DNA from: Burkholderiales bacterium
Lineage (GTDB): Bacteria; Pseudomonadota; Gammaproteobacteria; Burkholderiales; SG8-39
Reading direction: 5' to 3'
NCBI GenBank assembly: GCA_005777205.1
Contig: SXNB01000165.1
Location: 1 to 6,198, forward strand
DNA length: 6,198 nt
How positions within the stretch are numbered: the stretch's first letter is position 1; every line of letters starts with the position of its first letter. Positions 1-5,915 of the stretch are shown in pieces. Both the position numbers and the translations under genes were made by a program. A model generated the notes under the pieces. It did not search any database and was not told the origin of the DNA. It saw nothing but the letters and a program-made list of their open reading frames with translations.

Positions 1-376
1 AGGCGAAAACGAGGTGCTTCGGCTTGTGGTGCCGGCAGACCTCCAGCAGCCGGCCGAAGCCGACGAGGTTGGTCTGGAAGTAGGGCTCGGGGTGCTCGAT
101 CGAATAGCGCACGCCGGGCTGGGCCGCGAGGTGCAGCACTGTGTCTGGCCGGATCTCCTCGAACACGCGCTCCAGCGCGGTGGGCGCGGAGATGTCCAGT
201 TCGAGGAAGCAGAAGCCGTGCGCAGGCTCGAGCTGCTTAAGGCGCGCCTTCTTCAGGTCGACCGAGTAATAGTCCGACAGGTTGTCCACGCCGATGACGG
301 TGTCGCCGCGCGCGAGCAGGCGCTGAGCGCAGTGCATGCCGATAAAGCCAGCGGCGCCGGTGACGAGGATCTTCAT
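1..376 (-). CDS. NAD-dependent epimerase, UDP-glucuronate 4-epimerase-like (N-terminal part, runs off left edge)
   Basis: This gene encodes an extended short-chain dehydrogenase/reductase that probably interconverts nucleotide sugars such as UDP-glucuronate and UDP-galacturonate, supplying LPS core or capsule synthesis in the cytoplasm. Only about 125 codons of an expected ~330 are present, because the 3' end lies beyond position 1. The protein opens MKILVTGAAGFIG, the Rossmann NAD-binding GxxGxxG motif. It then has VDNLSDYY near residues 30-37, typical of the CapI/LpsL-type 4-epimerases, an LHLAAQPGVRYS segment near residue 85, and a TNLVGF segment near residue 103. The catalytic YxxxK lies outside the window, so substrate specificity cannot be judged. 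The ATG at 374-376 overlaps the TGA of the upstream glycosyltransferase (ATGA), which suggests translational coupling; no strong Shine-Dalgarno was seen. The family call is firm. The exact substrate is inferred, and another UDP-sugar epimerase or dehydratase is possible. Confidence 0.88.
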   Translation of the reverse strand, partial: MKILVTGAAGFIGMHCAQRLLARGDTVIGVDNLSDYYSVDLKKARLKQLEPAHGFCFLELDISAPTALERVFEEIRPDTVLHLAAQPGVRYSIEHPEPYFQTNLVGFGRLLEVCRHHKPKHLVFA

Positions 377-1143
377 AGAGGGGATCGTCCCAGCTCCGCG
401 AGCTTGGCGTACTTCATGAAGCTGTTCATGCAGCCGATCGAGACGTGCACCAGGCCCGGGACGCCGTCGAGGAACCCCAGGCGCAGGAAGTAGAACTTGA
501 TGAAGCGCGCCAGCGGCGAGATCACCAGTTTCGCCGCGCCCGCGGTGCGCCCCTGCTCGTGCAGCGCCATCGCCGCGAGCGTGGTGTAGCGGTTCTGCTT
601 GTCCAGGTACCGGGCGAGGTCCTCAGCTGACTTGTGCAGCAGGTCGCCCTCCAGGGTGCCGGGCGTCGAGGAAAAGAGCAGCTTCTCGTGCACGACGTCG
701 TCGCTCCAGCGCGCCTTGCCGCGGTGGTACAGCCGCGCGCTCCAGTCCGGGTAGCCTTCGCCGTGGCGCAGCCAGCGCCCCATAAAGCGGTTGCGCCGCG
801 CCATCCGGTATACCGACGCGGCGGGCGACTGCAGCGCGCGCACTAGGCTCGCGGCCAGCTCCGGCGATAACCGTTCGTCCGCGTCCAGGGACAGCACCCA
901 GTCGTTCGCGGCCTGGTCTGTGGCTGCCTGCTTCTGCCGTCCGAACCCCAGCCACTCCTGCGTGACCACACGCGCGCCATACTTCGCCGCCAGTTCGCGC
1001 GTGCCATCGGTGCTGCCGGAGTCCACCACCAGGATCTCGTCAGCGAAGGCGACGCTGGCGAGGCATTCGGCGAGCTGTCCGGCCGCGTTCAGGGTGATGA
1101 CGACAGCGGAGACCCGGGCGCGGGCTGGATCGTTCGGTGGAAT
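373..1143 (-). CDS. Family 2 glycosyltransferase, LPS core WaaE/KdtX-like
   Basis: This is probably a cytoplasmic or membrane-associated GT-A fold glycosyltransferase that adds a hexose to the LPS inner core. Counting from the proposed start, it has VSAVVITLN at residues 11-19, VVDSGSTDGT around 39-48 (the nucleotide-sugar binding strand) and SLDADERLS around 85-93 with the metal-binding DxD (D87, D89). The C-terminal part, with PLARFIKFYFLRLGFLDG and FMKYAKLAEL, is typical of the WaaE/KdtX group. The length of about 256 residues fits that family. The start is a problem: no in-frame ATG, GTG or TTG exists between GTG 1366-1368, deep inside antisense waaC, and the GTG codons of VVDSG. I chose the ATT at 1141-1143 because it sits just before the conserved domain, has an AAGG 8 nt upstream and lies downstream of a -10-like element. 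The stop overlaps the epimerase ATG. The family is sure; the start and the sugar transferred are not. Confidence 0.88.
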   Translation of the reverse strand: MPPNDPARARVSAVVITLNAAGQLAECLASVAFADEILVVDSGSTDGTRELAAKYGARVVTQEWLGFGRQKQAATDQAANDWVLSLDADERLSPELAASLVRALQSPAASVYRMARRNRFMGRWLRHGEGYPDWSARLYHRGKARWSDDVVHEKLLFSSTPGTLEGDLLHKSAEDLARYLDKQNRYTTLAAMALHEQGRTAGAAKLVISPLARFIKFYFLRLGFLDGVPGLVHVSIGCMNSFMKYAKLAELGRSPL

Positions 1144-1174
1144 GGGCGTGGCCTTGGAATGGGGCGGCTGCCGA

Positions 1175-1188
1175 ATTCTACTTAGAAT
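1175..1188. promoter_or_regulatory. Candidate divergent promoter: palindrome with a TAGAAT -10 element on each strand
   Basis: The 55-bp gap between the divergent glycosyltransferase and waaC contains the perfect dyad ATTCTACTTAGAAT, two 6-bp arms around a CT centre. Each arm reads TAGAAT on one strand, a 5/6 match to the sigma-70 -10 consensus. The plus-strand copy (1183-1188) would start transcription near 1195, giving waaC an almost leaderless mRNA. The minus-strand copy (1180-1175) would start near 1168, leaving a ~25-nt leader before the proposed glycosyltransferase start. No good -35 is found at 16-18 bp from either copy; the TTGGAA at 1154-1159 is 23 bp from the plus copy. The palindrome could equally be an operator. 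The sequence is seen directly; the function is inferred. Confidence 0.4.
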
Positions 1189-1198
1189 CGGGCTGGCG

Positions 1199-2167
1199 AT
1201 GCCCAGAATCCTCTTCGTGAAGACCTCCTCGCTTGGCGATGTCGTGCACCACTGCCCTGCGGTGAGCGATGTGTCGCGCCATTTTCCTGGCGCCGTGATC
1301 GACTGGGTGGTGGAGGAGCCCTTTGCCGAGGTGGCTCGGCTGCATCCGGCGGTGGCCGACGTGATCACTGTCGCGATCCGGCGCTGGCGCGGCGAGCTGG
1401 TACTCGCCTCCACCTGGTCCGACCTGGCGGCGTTCCGGCGCCGTCTGCAAAAGGACCGTTACGACCACGTCATCGACAGCCAGGGCCTGGTGAAGAGCGC
1501 GCTGGTGACGTGGATCGCACGCGGCCTGCGCCACGGCTTCGATCGCGCGAGCGCGCGCGAACCCTTCGCGTCGCGCTTCTACGACCGGCGCCACGCGGTG
1601 GACCCGGCGCTGCACGCGGTGGAGCGCAACCGGATGCTCGCCGCCGCGGCACTGGGCTACGTCGCAAACGGCGCCTGCGACTATGGTCTGGCGCTTGGCG
1701 CGCCCGCCGCCGCCGCGGCCTTGGACATGCCACAGCCGTTCGCGATCCTGCTCACCATGACCAGCCGCGACGACAAGCTCTGGCCGGAGGAACACTGGCG
1801 CGCGCTGGGCGCGGCGCTCGCGGGCAAGGGTATCCACTGCGTGCTGCCCTGGGGCAGCGAGGAGGAGCGCCATCGCTGCGCGCGCATCGCTACCGCCATC
1901 CCGCGCGCCGTGGTGCCGCGGCGGATGACGCTGACCGAACTCGCGCGCCTGGCGCTGGGGGCCCGCTTCGTCGCCGGCGTGGATACCGGCCTGGCGCACC
2001 TTGCGGCGGCGCTGGGGCGGCCGACCGTGGGTATCTATTGCGGCTCAAACTCGGGGCTAACTGGTCTGCATGCGGGATCGACAGTGAGGAACCTGGGTAC
2101 GGCAGCTGCGGCACCGGCCCCATCGGAGGTGCTGTCGGCGCTTGCTGGACTCGGGGTCCTGACCTGA
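1199..2167 (+). CDS. waaC: LPS heptosyltransferase I (WaaC)
   Basis: WaaC is a GT9 (GT-B fold) enzyme that transfers L-glycero-D-manno-heptose from its ADP-activated form to the first Kdo of Kdo2-lipid A, at the cytoplasmic face of the inner membrane. The 322 residues match the usual family length of about 320. The protein starts MPRILFVKTSSLGDVV; D14 corresponds to the conserved catalytic Asp of the KTSSxGD motif. VIDSQGLVKSAL follows near residues 92-103. The C-terminal domain carries TSRDDKLWPEEHW, the sugar-nucleotide binding segment, and DTGLAHLAAALGRP, the GT9 signature. The ATG at 1199 was chosen because family members begin immediately at this strand. In-frame ATGs upstream (1142, 791) would run into the divergent gene and add unrelated residues. 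No clear Shine-Dalgarno precedes it. Its TGA overlaps the waaA ATG by one base, so the two form an operon. Confidence 0.95.
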   Translation: MPRILFVKTSSLGDVVHHCPAVSDVSRHFPGAVIDWVVEEPFAEVARLHPAVADVITVAIRRWRGELVLASTWSDLAAFRRRLQKDRYDHVIDSQGLVKSALVTWIARGLRHGFDRASAREPFASRFYDRRHAVDPALHAVERNRMLAAAALGYVANGACDYGLALGAPAAAAALDMPQPFAILLTMTSRDDKLWPEEHWRALGAALAGKGIHCVLPWGSEEERHRCARIATAIPRAVVPRRMTLTELARLALGARFVAGVDTGLAHLAAALGRPTVGIYCGSNSGLTGLHAGSTVRNLGTAAAAPAPSEVLSALAGLGVLT

Positions 2168-3405
2168 TGCAGCGCGCGCTGTACACGCTGCTGCTGCGCG
2201 CCTCGCTGCCTTTCGCCCTCGGGCGCCTGTGGTGGCGTGGGCGCGCGGAACCACTTTACTGGTGGCGGAGGGGAGAACGATTCGGCTACTACCCCGACGC
2301 TCCGGAGAAGCCGGTGATCTGGCTGCATGCGGTGTCGGTGGGAGAAGCACGGGCCTCGGCGCCGCTGGTGCGCGCGCTGATGCAGGAACTGGAGGGCTGC
2401 GAGATCCTGGTCACCTGCACCACGGCCGCGGGGCGCGAGACGCTGATGGCGCTGCACGGCGAAAGCGTCCACATCGCCTGGCTGCCCTGGGACCTCCCGG
2501 GCGCGGTGCGCCGGTTCCTCGAGCACTGGCGACCCCGGCTGGGCGTGCTGGTAGAAACCGAAGTCTGGCCGAACCTGGTGGTAGCGTGTCGTGAGTTCGG
2601 CGTGCCACTCGTGCTCGCCAACGCACGCATGTCGGATAAATCCGCGCGGGGCTATGCGCGCTGGGATGGGCTGTCGCGGCCGGCGTTTGCCGCGCTGGAT
2701 GCGGTCTGTGCACAGAGCGAGGGCGACGCGGGGCGCCTGCGCGACCTCGGCGCGCGCGAAGTGGAAGTCACCGGCAACCTGAAGTTTGATGCGACCCCGG
2801 ATGTGGAACGGCGGGCCGCGGGTGAGGCGTTGCGCTCGGCGCTCGGCCGCCGGACCCTGCTTCTCGCCAGCACCCGCGAGGGCGAGGAAGCGATGCTGTT
2901 CGATGCCCTGGGCGCAATCCCCGCGGACATCCAGTTGCTGGTCGTGCCGAGGCACCCGAAACGCTTCGAGGAGGTGGCGCAATTGCTTTCCGCGCGCGGT
3001 CTCGTGGTGGCCAGGCGCAGTTCAGGGGCCAGCCGCGAAACGGGCGTGCTGCTCGGCGATACGCTCGGGGATATGGACGTCTACTACGCCGCTGCGGACG
3101 TGGCGGTGATCGGCGGCTCCTTCGCGCCGCTGGGCGGCCAGAACCTGATCGAAGCCTGCGCCGCGGGTACGCCGGCGGTGCTGGGGCCGCATATGTTCAA
3201 CTTCTTGGAGGCCACGCGCCTTGCGCTGGACGCAGGCGCCGCGCTGCAAGTCGCCGATGCCGCAGGTGCGATCCACGAGGCGATGGCGCTGCTCCAGGAT
3301 CCCGCGCGCCGCGGCGCCATGGGCGAGGCGGGCAGGCGCCTATGCGAAGCCCATTGCGGCGCCACCGCTCGCCAGCTCGCGGCCTGCCTCCGCTTGCTCA
3401 AATAA
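2167..3405 (+). CDS. waaA: 3-deoxy-D-manno-octulosonic acid (Kdo) transferase (WaaA/KdtA)
   Basis: WaaA is a GT30 enzyme that transfers Kdo from CMP-Kdo to the tetraacyl lipid A precursor, an essential step in LPS inner-core assembly at the inner membrane. The 412 residues are close to the ~425 of the E. coli protein. Residues 4-22 form a hydrophobic N-terminal anchor, followed by a basic patch. The catalytic glutamate is E60 in HAVSVGE, the same number as in E. coli. ETEVWPNL and LANARMS follow, as in other family members. The C-terminal domain contains VPRHPKRFEEV, the glycine-rich VIGGSFAPLGGQNLIEA segment and GPHMFNF, all hallmark positions. The start codon lies inside the waaC stop (TGATG), indicating coupled translation without its own strong ribosome site. 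The gene converges on the tolC-family gene with only 29 bp between stops. Whether it adds one or two Kdo residues cannot be read from sequence. Confidence 0.96.
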   Translation: MQRALYTLLLRASLPFALGRLWWRGRAEPLYWWRRGERFGYYPDAPEKPVIWLHAVSVGEARASAPLVRALMQELEGCEILVTCTTAAGRETLMALHGESVHIAWLPWDLPGAVRRFLEHWRPRLGVLVETEVWPNLVVACREFGVPLVLANARMSDKSARGYARWDGLSRPAFAALDAVCAQSEGDAGRLRDLGAREVEVTGNLKFDATPDVERRAAGEALRSALGRRTLLLASTREGEEAMLFDALGAIPADIQLLVVPRHPKRFEEVAQLLSARGLVVARRSSGASRETGVLLGDTLGDMDVYYAAADVAVIGGSFAPLGGQNLIEACAAGTPAVLGPHMFNFLEATRLALDAGAALQVADAAGAIHEAMALLQDPARRGAMGEAGRRLCEAHCGATARQLAACLRLLK

Positions 3406-3406
3406 G

Positions 3407-3435
3407 TCAGGAAATCGTGGTCCGTCCCTGATTTC
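3407..3435. terminator. Weak inverted repeats in the convergent gap, possible bidirectional terminator
   Basis: Between the convergent stops of waaA and the tolC-family gene there are two overlapping short dyads: TCAGG (3407-3411) with CCTGA (3427-3431), and GAAATC (3411-3416) with GATTTC (3430-3435). Both have loops of more than 10 nt and neither is followed by a proper T-tract, so this is at best a weak terminator. It is reported because the position, between convergent genes, is where a terminator would be expected. Confidence 0.25.
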
Positions 3436-4772
3436 TAAGGCTCGAGGGCCTTGTTGACCTCGTCGAGGTCTTCTTCTTTCAGGCTGCCGGCGGCGGATTT
3501 CAGGCGCAGGTGGCTGGTGATGGTGTTGTAGCGCGCCACCGCGAGGTCGCGGCGGGTGGAAAAGACCTGCTGCTGCGCGTTCAGGACGTCGATGTTGATG
3601 CGCACGCCGACCTCGTAGCCCAGCTTGTTGGAATCGAGCGCGCTCTGCGAGGACACCAGCGCCTGCTCCAGCGCGCTCACCTGGGCAATGCCGTTCATCA
3701 CCGCGAGGTAGGACTGGCGCGTGGCGAGCACGACGCTGCGGCGCGCGGCCTCCAGGTCCTGCCGCGAGCGCTCGCGCAGGGCCGCGGCCTCGCGCTCGCG
3801 CGAGGTGAGCGAGCCGCCCGCGTAGAGCGGCAGGCCCAGTTGCAAGCCCAGCACGCCGGTGTTGGTGTTCGTGCCTTGCGCCGAGATACTCGACCCGGTC
3901 TGCGAGTTGTAGCCGTAGCTGGCGACCAGGTCCACCGTGGGGCGGTGGGCGGCGGCGGCGCGCTTGGCCTCGAGCGCGGCGATCTCGGTCACCGCCTCCT
4001 GCGCCTGCACCGGCCAGCTCTGCTTCACGGCGAGGTCCACCCAAGTCTGCATGTTGGCCGGGTTGGGCGGGGTGAGCCTGACCTGGGGGCGCAGTCGCTT
4101 GAGCACGGCGTACTCCTTACCAGTGATCTGCTGCAGCACCCGGCGCTTGTTGTCGAGGTCGTTCTGCGCCGCGATCTCCTGCGCCACCGACAGGTCGTAG
4201 CGCGCCTGCGCCTCGTGGGTGTCGGTGATGGTGGCGGTGCCGACCTCGAAGTTGCGCCTAGCCTGCGCCAGCTGCTCGGCGATGGCGGTCTTCTGCGCGC
4301 CCACCAGGGCGAGGGTGTCCTGCGAAGCGAGCACGTCGAAGTAGGCCTGGGCGGTGCGCACGATCAGGTCCTGGGCGGCGATGCCGAACACCGCCTCGGC
4401 CTGCTTTACCTGGTACCCGGCTTGGTCGTACTGGATCTGGTTCTGTGGGCGGTAGAGTGGCTGGGAGAACGACAGCGTCAGGCCGTAGGCGCGCGTGTCG
4501 CGCGCGAACGGCGCCGGTAGCACGCCGTCCCTGGGTTCCGAGTCGATGCTCGTGCCGGTGGCGTTTCCCGACAGGTTGAGCGTGGGCAGGATCAGGGCGC
4601 GGCCCTGCGGCAGCTTCTCCAGGCCCGCGGCGAGGGCGTAGCGCGCGGCGGCGAAAGCGGCGTCGTTGTCCCGCGCATCGCGGTAGACCTGCGACAGGCT
4701 CTGCGCCGCCGCCGGCGCCGAAAGCACGGCGGCGGCAAGCGCTGCGGCGAGAAAGATCGTTCGGCGAGGCAT
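3435..4772 (-). CDS. tolC: TolC-family outer-membrane efflux/type I secretion channel
   Basis: This gene encodes the trimeric outer-membrane channel that docks with inner-membrane RND or ABC exporters, forming a beta-barrel and a long periplasmic alpha-helical tunnel. The 445 residues include a signal peptide: a basic MPRR, a hydrophobic Ala/Leu core and a likely cleavage after APAAA at residue 23. The mature part has the two tandem halves of the outer membrane efflux protein fold. The first includes LILPTLNLSG near 60, SFSQPLYRPQ near 101 and FEVGTATITDTHEAQARYD at 175-193; the second includes YEVGVRINIDVLNAQQQ at 386-402 and a C-terminal RLKSAAGSL. The ATG at 4772 is preceded by GGAG with 8-nt spacing. 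It follows the rhodanese gene by 24 bp in the same direction. The family is certain; which exporter it serves is not shown, and members of this group are often annotated as type I secretion proteins. Confidence 0.93.
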   Translation of the reverse strand: MPRRTIFLAAALAAAVLSAPAAAQSLSQVYRDARDNDAAFAAARYALAAGLEKLPQGRALILPTLNLSGNATGTSIDSEPRDGVLPAPFARDTRAYGLTLSFSQPLYRPQNQIQYDQAGYQVKQAEAVFGIAAQDLIVRTAQAYFDVLASQDTLALVGAQKTAIAEQLAQARRNFEVGTATITDTHEAQARYDLSVAQEIAAQNDLDNKRRVLQQITGKEYAVLKRLRPQVRLTPPNPANMQTWVDLAVKQSWPVQAQEAVTEIAALEAKRAAAAHRPTVDLVASYGYNSQTGSSISAQGTNTNTGVLGLQLGLPLYAGGSLTSREREAAALRERSRQDLEAARRSVVLATRQSYLAVMNGIAQVSALEQALVSSQSALDSNKLGYEVGVRINIDVLNAQQQVFSTRRDLAVARYNTITSHLRLKSAAGSLKEEDLDEVNKALEP

Positions 4773-4780
4773 GGGTGGAA

Positions 4781-4784
4781 CTCC
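4781..4784 (-). promoter_or_regulatory. Ribosome binding site of the tolC-family gene
   Basis: GGAG is read on the minus strand, 8 nt before the ATG at 4772. It is the clearest Shine-Dalgarno in the minus-strand cluster and supports the chosen start and signal peptide. Confidence 0.6.
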
Positions 4785-4796
4785 GTTGGGTCTGCG

Positions 4797-5120
4797 TCAG
4801 TACTGCGGCATGGCGGGATCGACGGTCCGCGCCCAGGCGGCGACGCCGCCGGCCAGGTTATGGACCCGAGCGAATCCCTGCCGCTCGAGGAACATGGCCG
4901 CCTGCAGGCTGCGGCTGCCGTGGTGGCAGATCACGACCGTGTCGGCCTGCGGGTCGAGCTCGCCCGCCCGGGCCGGCAATTCCCGCATCGGCACCAGGCG
5001 CGAGGGCTCTATGCGGCAAGTGTCGTACTCCCAGGGTTCGCGCACGTCCAGCAACACCGGCTTGCCGCGACCGGCGTCGGCGAGCCAGGCCGCCAGTTCG
5101 GCCACGTACAGGTTGTTCAT
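4797..5120 (-). CDS. Single-domain rhodanese-like protein (probable sulfurtransferase)
   Basis: This is a 107-residue cytoplasmic rhodanese domain, comparable in size to GlpE, which probably carries a persulfide on its active-site cysteine and moves sulfane sulfur to an acceptor. It shows LLDVREPWEY at residues 23-32, the conserved substrate-loop Asp/Arg region, and CHHGSRS at 65-71, a CxxGxRS active-site loop with C65 as the nucleophile. NLAGGVAAW at 88-96 is the usual C-terminal signature. The catalytic cysteine is present, so the protein is likely active. The in-frame reading extends upstream, but the ATG at 5118-5120 was chosen because it starts the domain directly and lies 2 bp after the stop of the methyltransferase gene. 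No strong ribosome site was seen, so it is probably translated by coupling. The physiological sulfur acceptor and any link to TolC are unknown. Confidence 0.9.
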   Translation of the reverse strand: MNNLYVAELAAWLADAGRGKPVLLDVREPWEYDTCRIEPSRLVPMRELPARAGELDPQADTVVICHHGSRSLQAAMFLERQGFARVHNLAGGVAAWARTVDPAMPQY

Positions 5121-5122
5121 CG

Positions 5123-5797
5123 CTAGAAGCGAAACCGCGCCGGCTGCTCGCAGTTGGCGAGGGGCGCGATCACGGTTTCGAACAGGTCCACGATGCGGTG
5201 CGCGCCGGGCGCGATGCAGGTCACCAGGCGCGCGCTCATCACCGGCGCCTCGCCGACCACCGCGAACAGGCGGCCGCCTGGGGCGAGGGCGTCGAGCAGC
5301 GCCTTCGCCAGCACCGGGACCGAGCCGGTGAGCACGATCAGGTCCCAGGGAGCCTGTGATCGAAAACCCGGCGATGTCCCCGCGGCGCCGTCGTCCACCA
5401 GCAGCGTGACGTTGTCGGCGCCGTGGCGCTCGAGGTTGGCGCGACCGAAGGCGGCCAGGTCCGGCTTGATCTCCAGCGAGGTGACGCGCGCGGCGCGGTG
5501 CGCGAGCAGCGCGGTGAGGTAGCCGCTGCCGGTGCCCACCTCCAGCACGCGCTCGGTGCGCCGAGGCGCCAATTCCTGCAGCACGCGGGCTTCCATTTTG
5601 GGCGCCCACATGCACTCGCCGCCAGGGGCGCCTTCCAGCGGCACTTCCATGTCGCTGAAGGCGAGGTTGCGGTAAGCGACCGGCACGAATTCCTCGCGCG
5701 GCACCACGTAGAGCAGGTCGAGCACCTCCTGATCCAGCACATCCCAGGTGCGGATCTGCTGCTCCACCATGTTCGTGCGGGCCTGTTCCAGGTTCAT
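5123..5797 (-). CDS. pcm: Protein-L-isoaspartate O-methyltransferase family protein (PIMT-like)
   Basis: This is a class I SAM-dependent methyltransferase related to Pcm, which methylates isoaspartyl residues in damaged proteins so that they can be repaired. The 224 residues compare with about 208 in E. coli Pcm. It opens MNLEQARTNMVEQQIRTWDV, typical of betaproteobacterial relatives. SAM motif I is VLEVGTGSGYLTALLA at 84-99, followed by the acidic SLEI at 107-110, and a DLIVLTGSV strand at 152-160. The segment that in classical Pcm reads TIS(Q/A)P, before motif I, is here CMWAP (62-66), so isoaspartyl repair activity should not be assumed. The ATG at 5797 is preferred over one at 5851, because the upstream stretch codes for an RND permease tail in another frame. 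It starts 4 bp after that reading's stop and ends 2 bp before the rhodanese gene. The family is clear; the substrate is uncertain. Confidence 0.88.
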   Translation of the reverse strand: MNLEQARTNMVEQQIRTWDVLDQEVLDLLYVVPREEFVPVAYRNLAFSDMEVPLEGAPGGECMWAPKMEARVLQELAPRRTERVLEVGTGSGYLTALLAHRAARVTSLEIKPDLAAFGRANLERHGADNVTLLVDDGAAGTSPGFRSQAPWDLIVLTGSVPVLAKALLDALAPGGRLFAVVGEAPVMSARLVTCIAPGAHRIVDLFETVIAPLANCEQPARFRF

Positions 5798-5801
5798 GTC
5801 T

Positions 5802-5915
5802 TTACTTGGGGGGTTCTGAGGTATTGCCCAGAGGGGGGGGAATTTTACCAAAGCGTTTCACCCACGCTGCAAGATCATCCAGGTAGGTGTAGATCACCGG
5901 CACCACCACGAGGGG
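5802..5915 (-). pseudogene. C-terminal remnant of an RND efflux permease
   Basis: The minus-strand reading to the TAA at 5802-5804 contains LVVVPVIYTYLDDLAAW, which resembles the end of the last transmembrane helix and the cytoplasmic tail of AcrB-type RND permeases (typically LLVVPVxYTxxDDL). About 38 residues are recognisable. Further upstream in this frame (above about 5915) the residues become Arg/Gly-rich and no longer look like an RND protein; that stretch is antisense to another coding-like sequence. The gene therefore appears truncated at its 5' side by a rearrangement or an assembly join. The stop lies 4 bp before the PIMT-like start, so the intact gene was probably the first member of that unit. 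A C8 run (5833-5840) near the stop makes the exact C-terminus uncertain. The RND assignment rests on a short motif recalled from family knowledge. Confidence 0.55.

Noticed and set aside
381..391. Small hairpin GGGA-TCG-TCCC just upstream of the epimerase start.
   Set aside because: It has a four-base stem inside coding sequence with no T-tract, and such stems occur by chance at this GC content.
791..1198. N-terminal extension of waaC to an upstream ATG.
   Set aside because: The extension is antisense to the conserved part of the glycosyltransferase, and WaaC proteins start directly at the KTSSxGD strand.
1510..2166. Long plus-strand frame open through waaC and continuous with waaA, which would make a 631-residue protein.
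   Set aside because: The first ~219 residues are Arg/Ala-rich and out of frame with the well-matched WaaC; the real WaaA begins at the ATG at 2167 with its usual membrane anchor.
2035..2982. Minus-strand open frame of 315 codons opposite waaA.
   Set aside because: It is rich in Arg/Gln/His without recognisable motifs and is fully antisense to well-conserved WaaA.
3510..4520. Large plus-strand open frame of 336 codons opposite the tolC-family gene.
   Set aside because: It is composed of Arg/His/Leu/Val-rich residues typical of an antisense shadow in GC-rich DNA, while the minus strand encodes a clear TolC protein with a signal peptide.
5121..5615. Upstream extension of the rhodanese reading frame to 272 residues, suggesting a fusion with another domain.
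   Set aside because: The extension is the PIMT-like gene read in the wrong frame and is Arg/Ala/Gly-rich; the rhodanese domain starts cleanly at the ATG at 5120.
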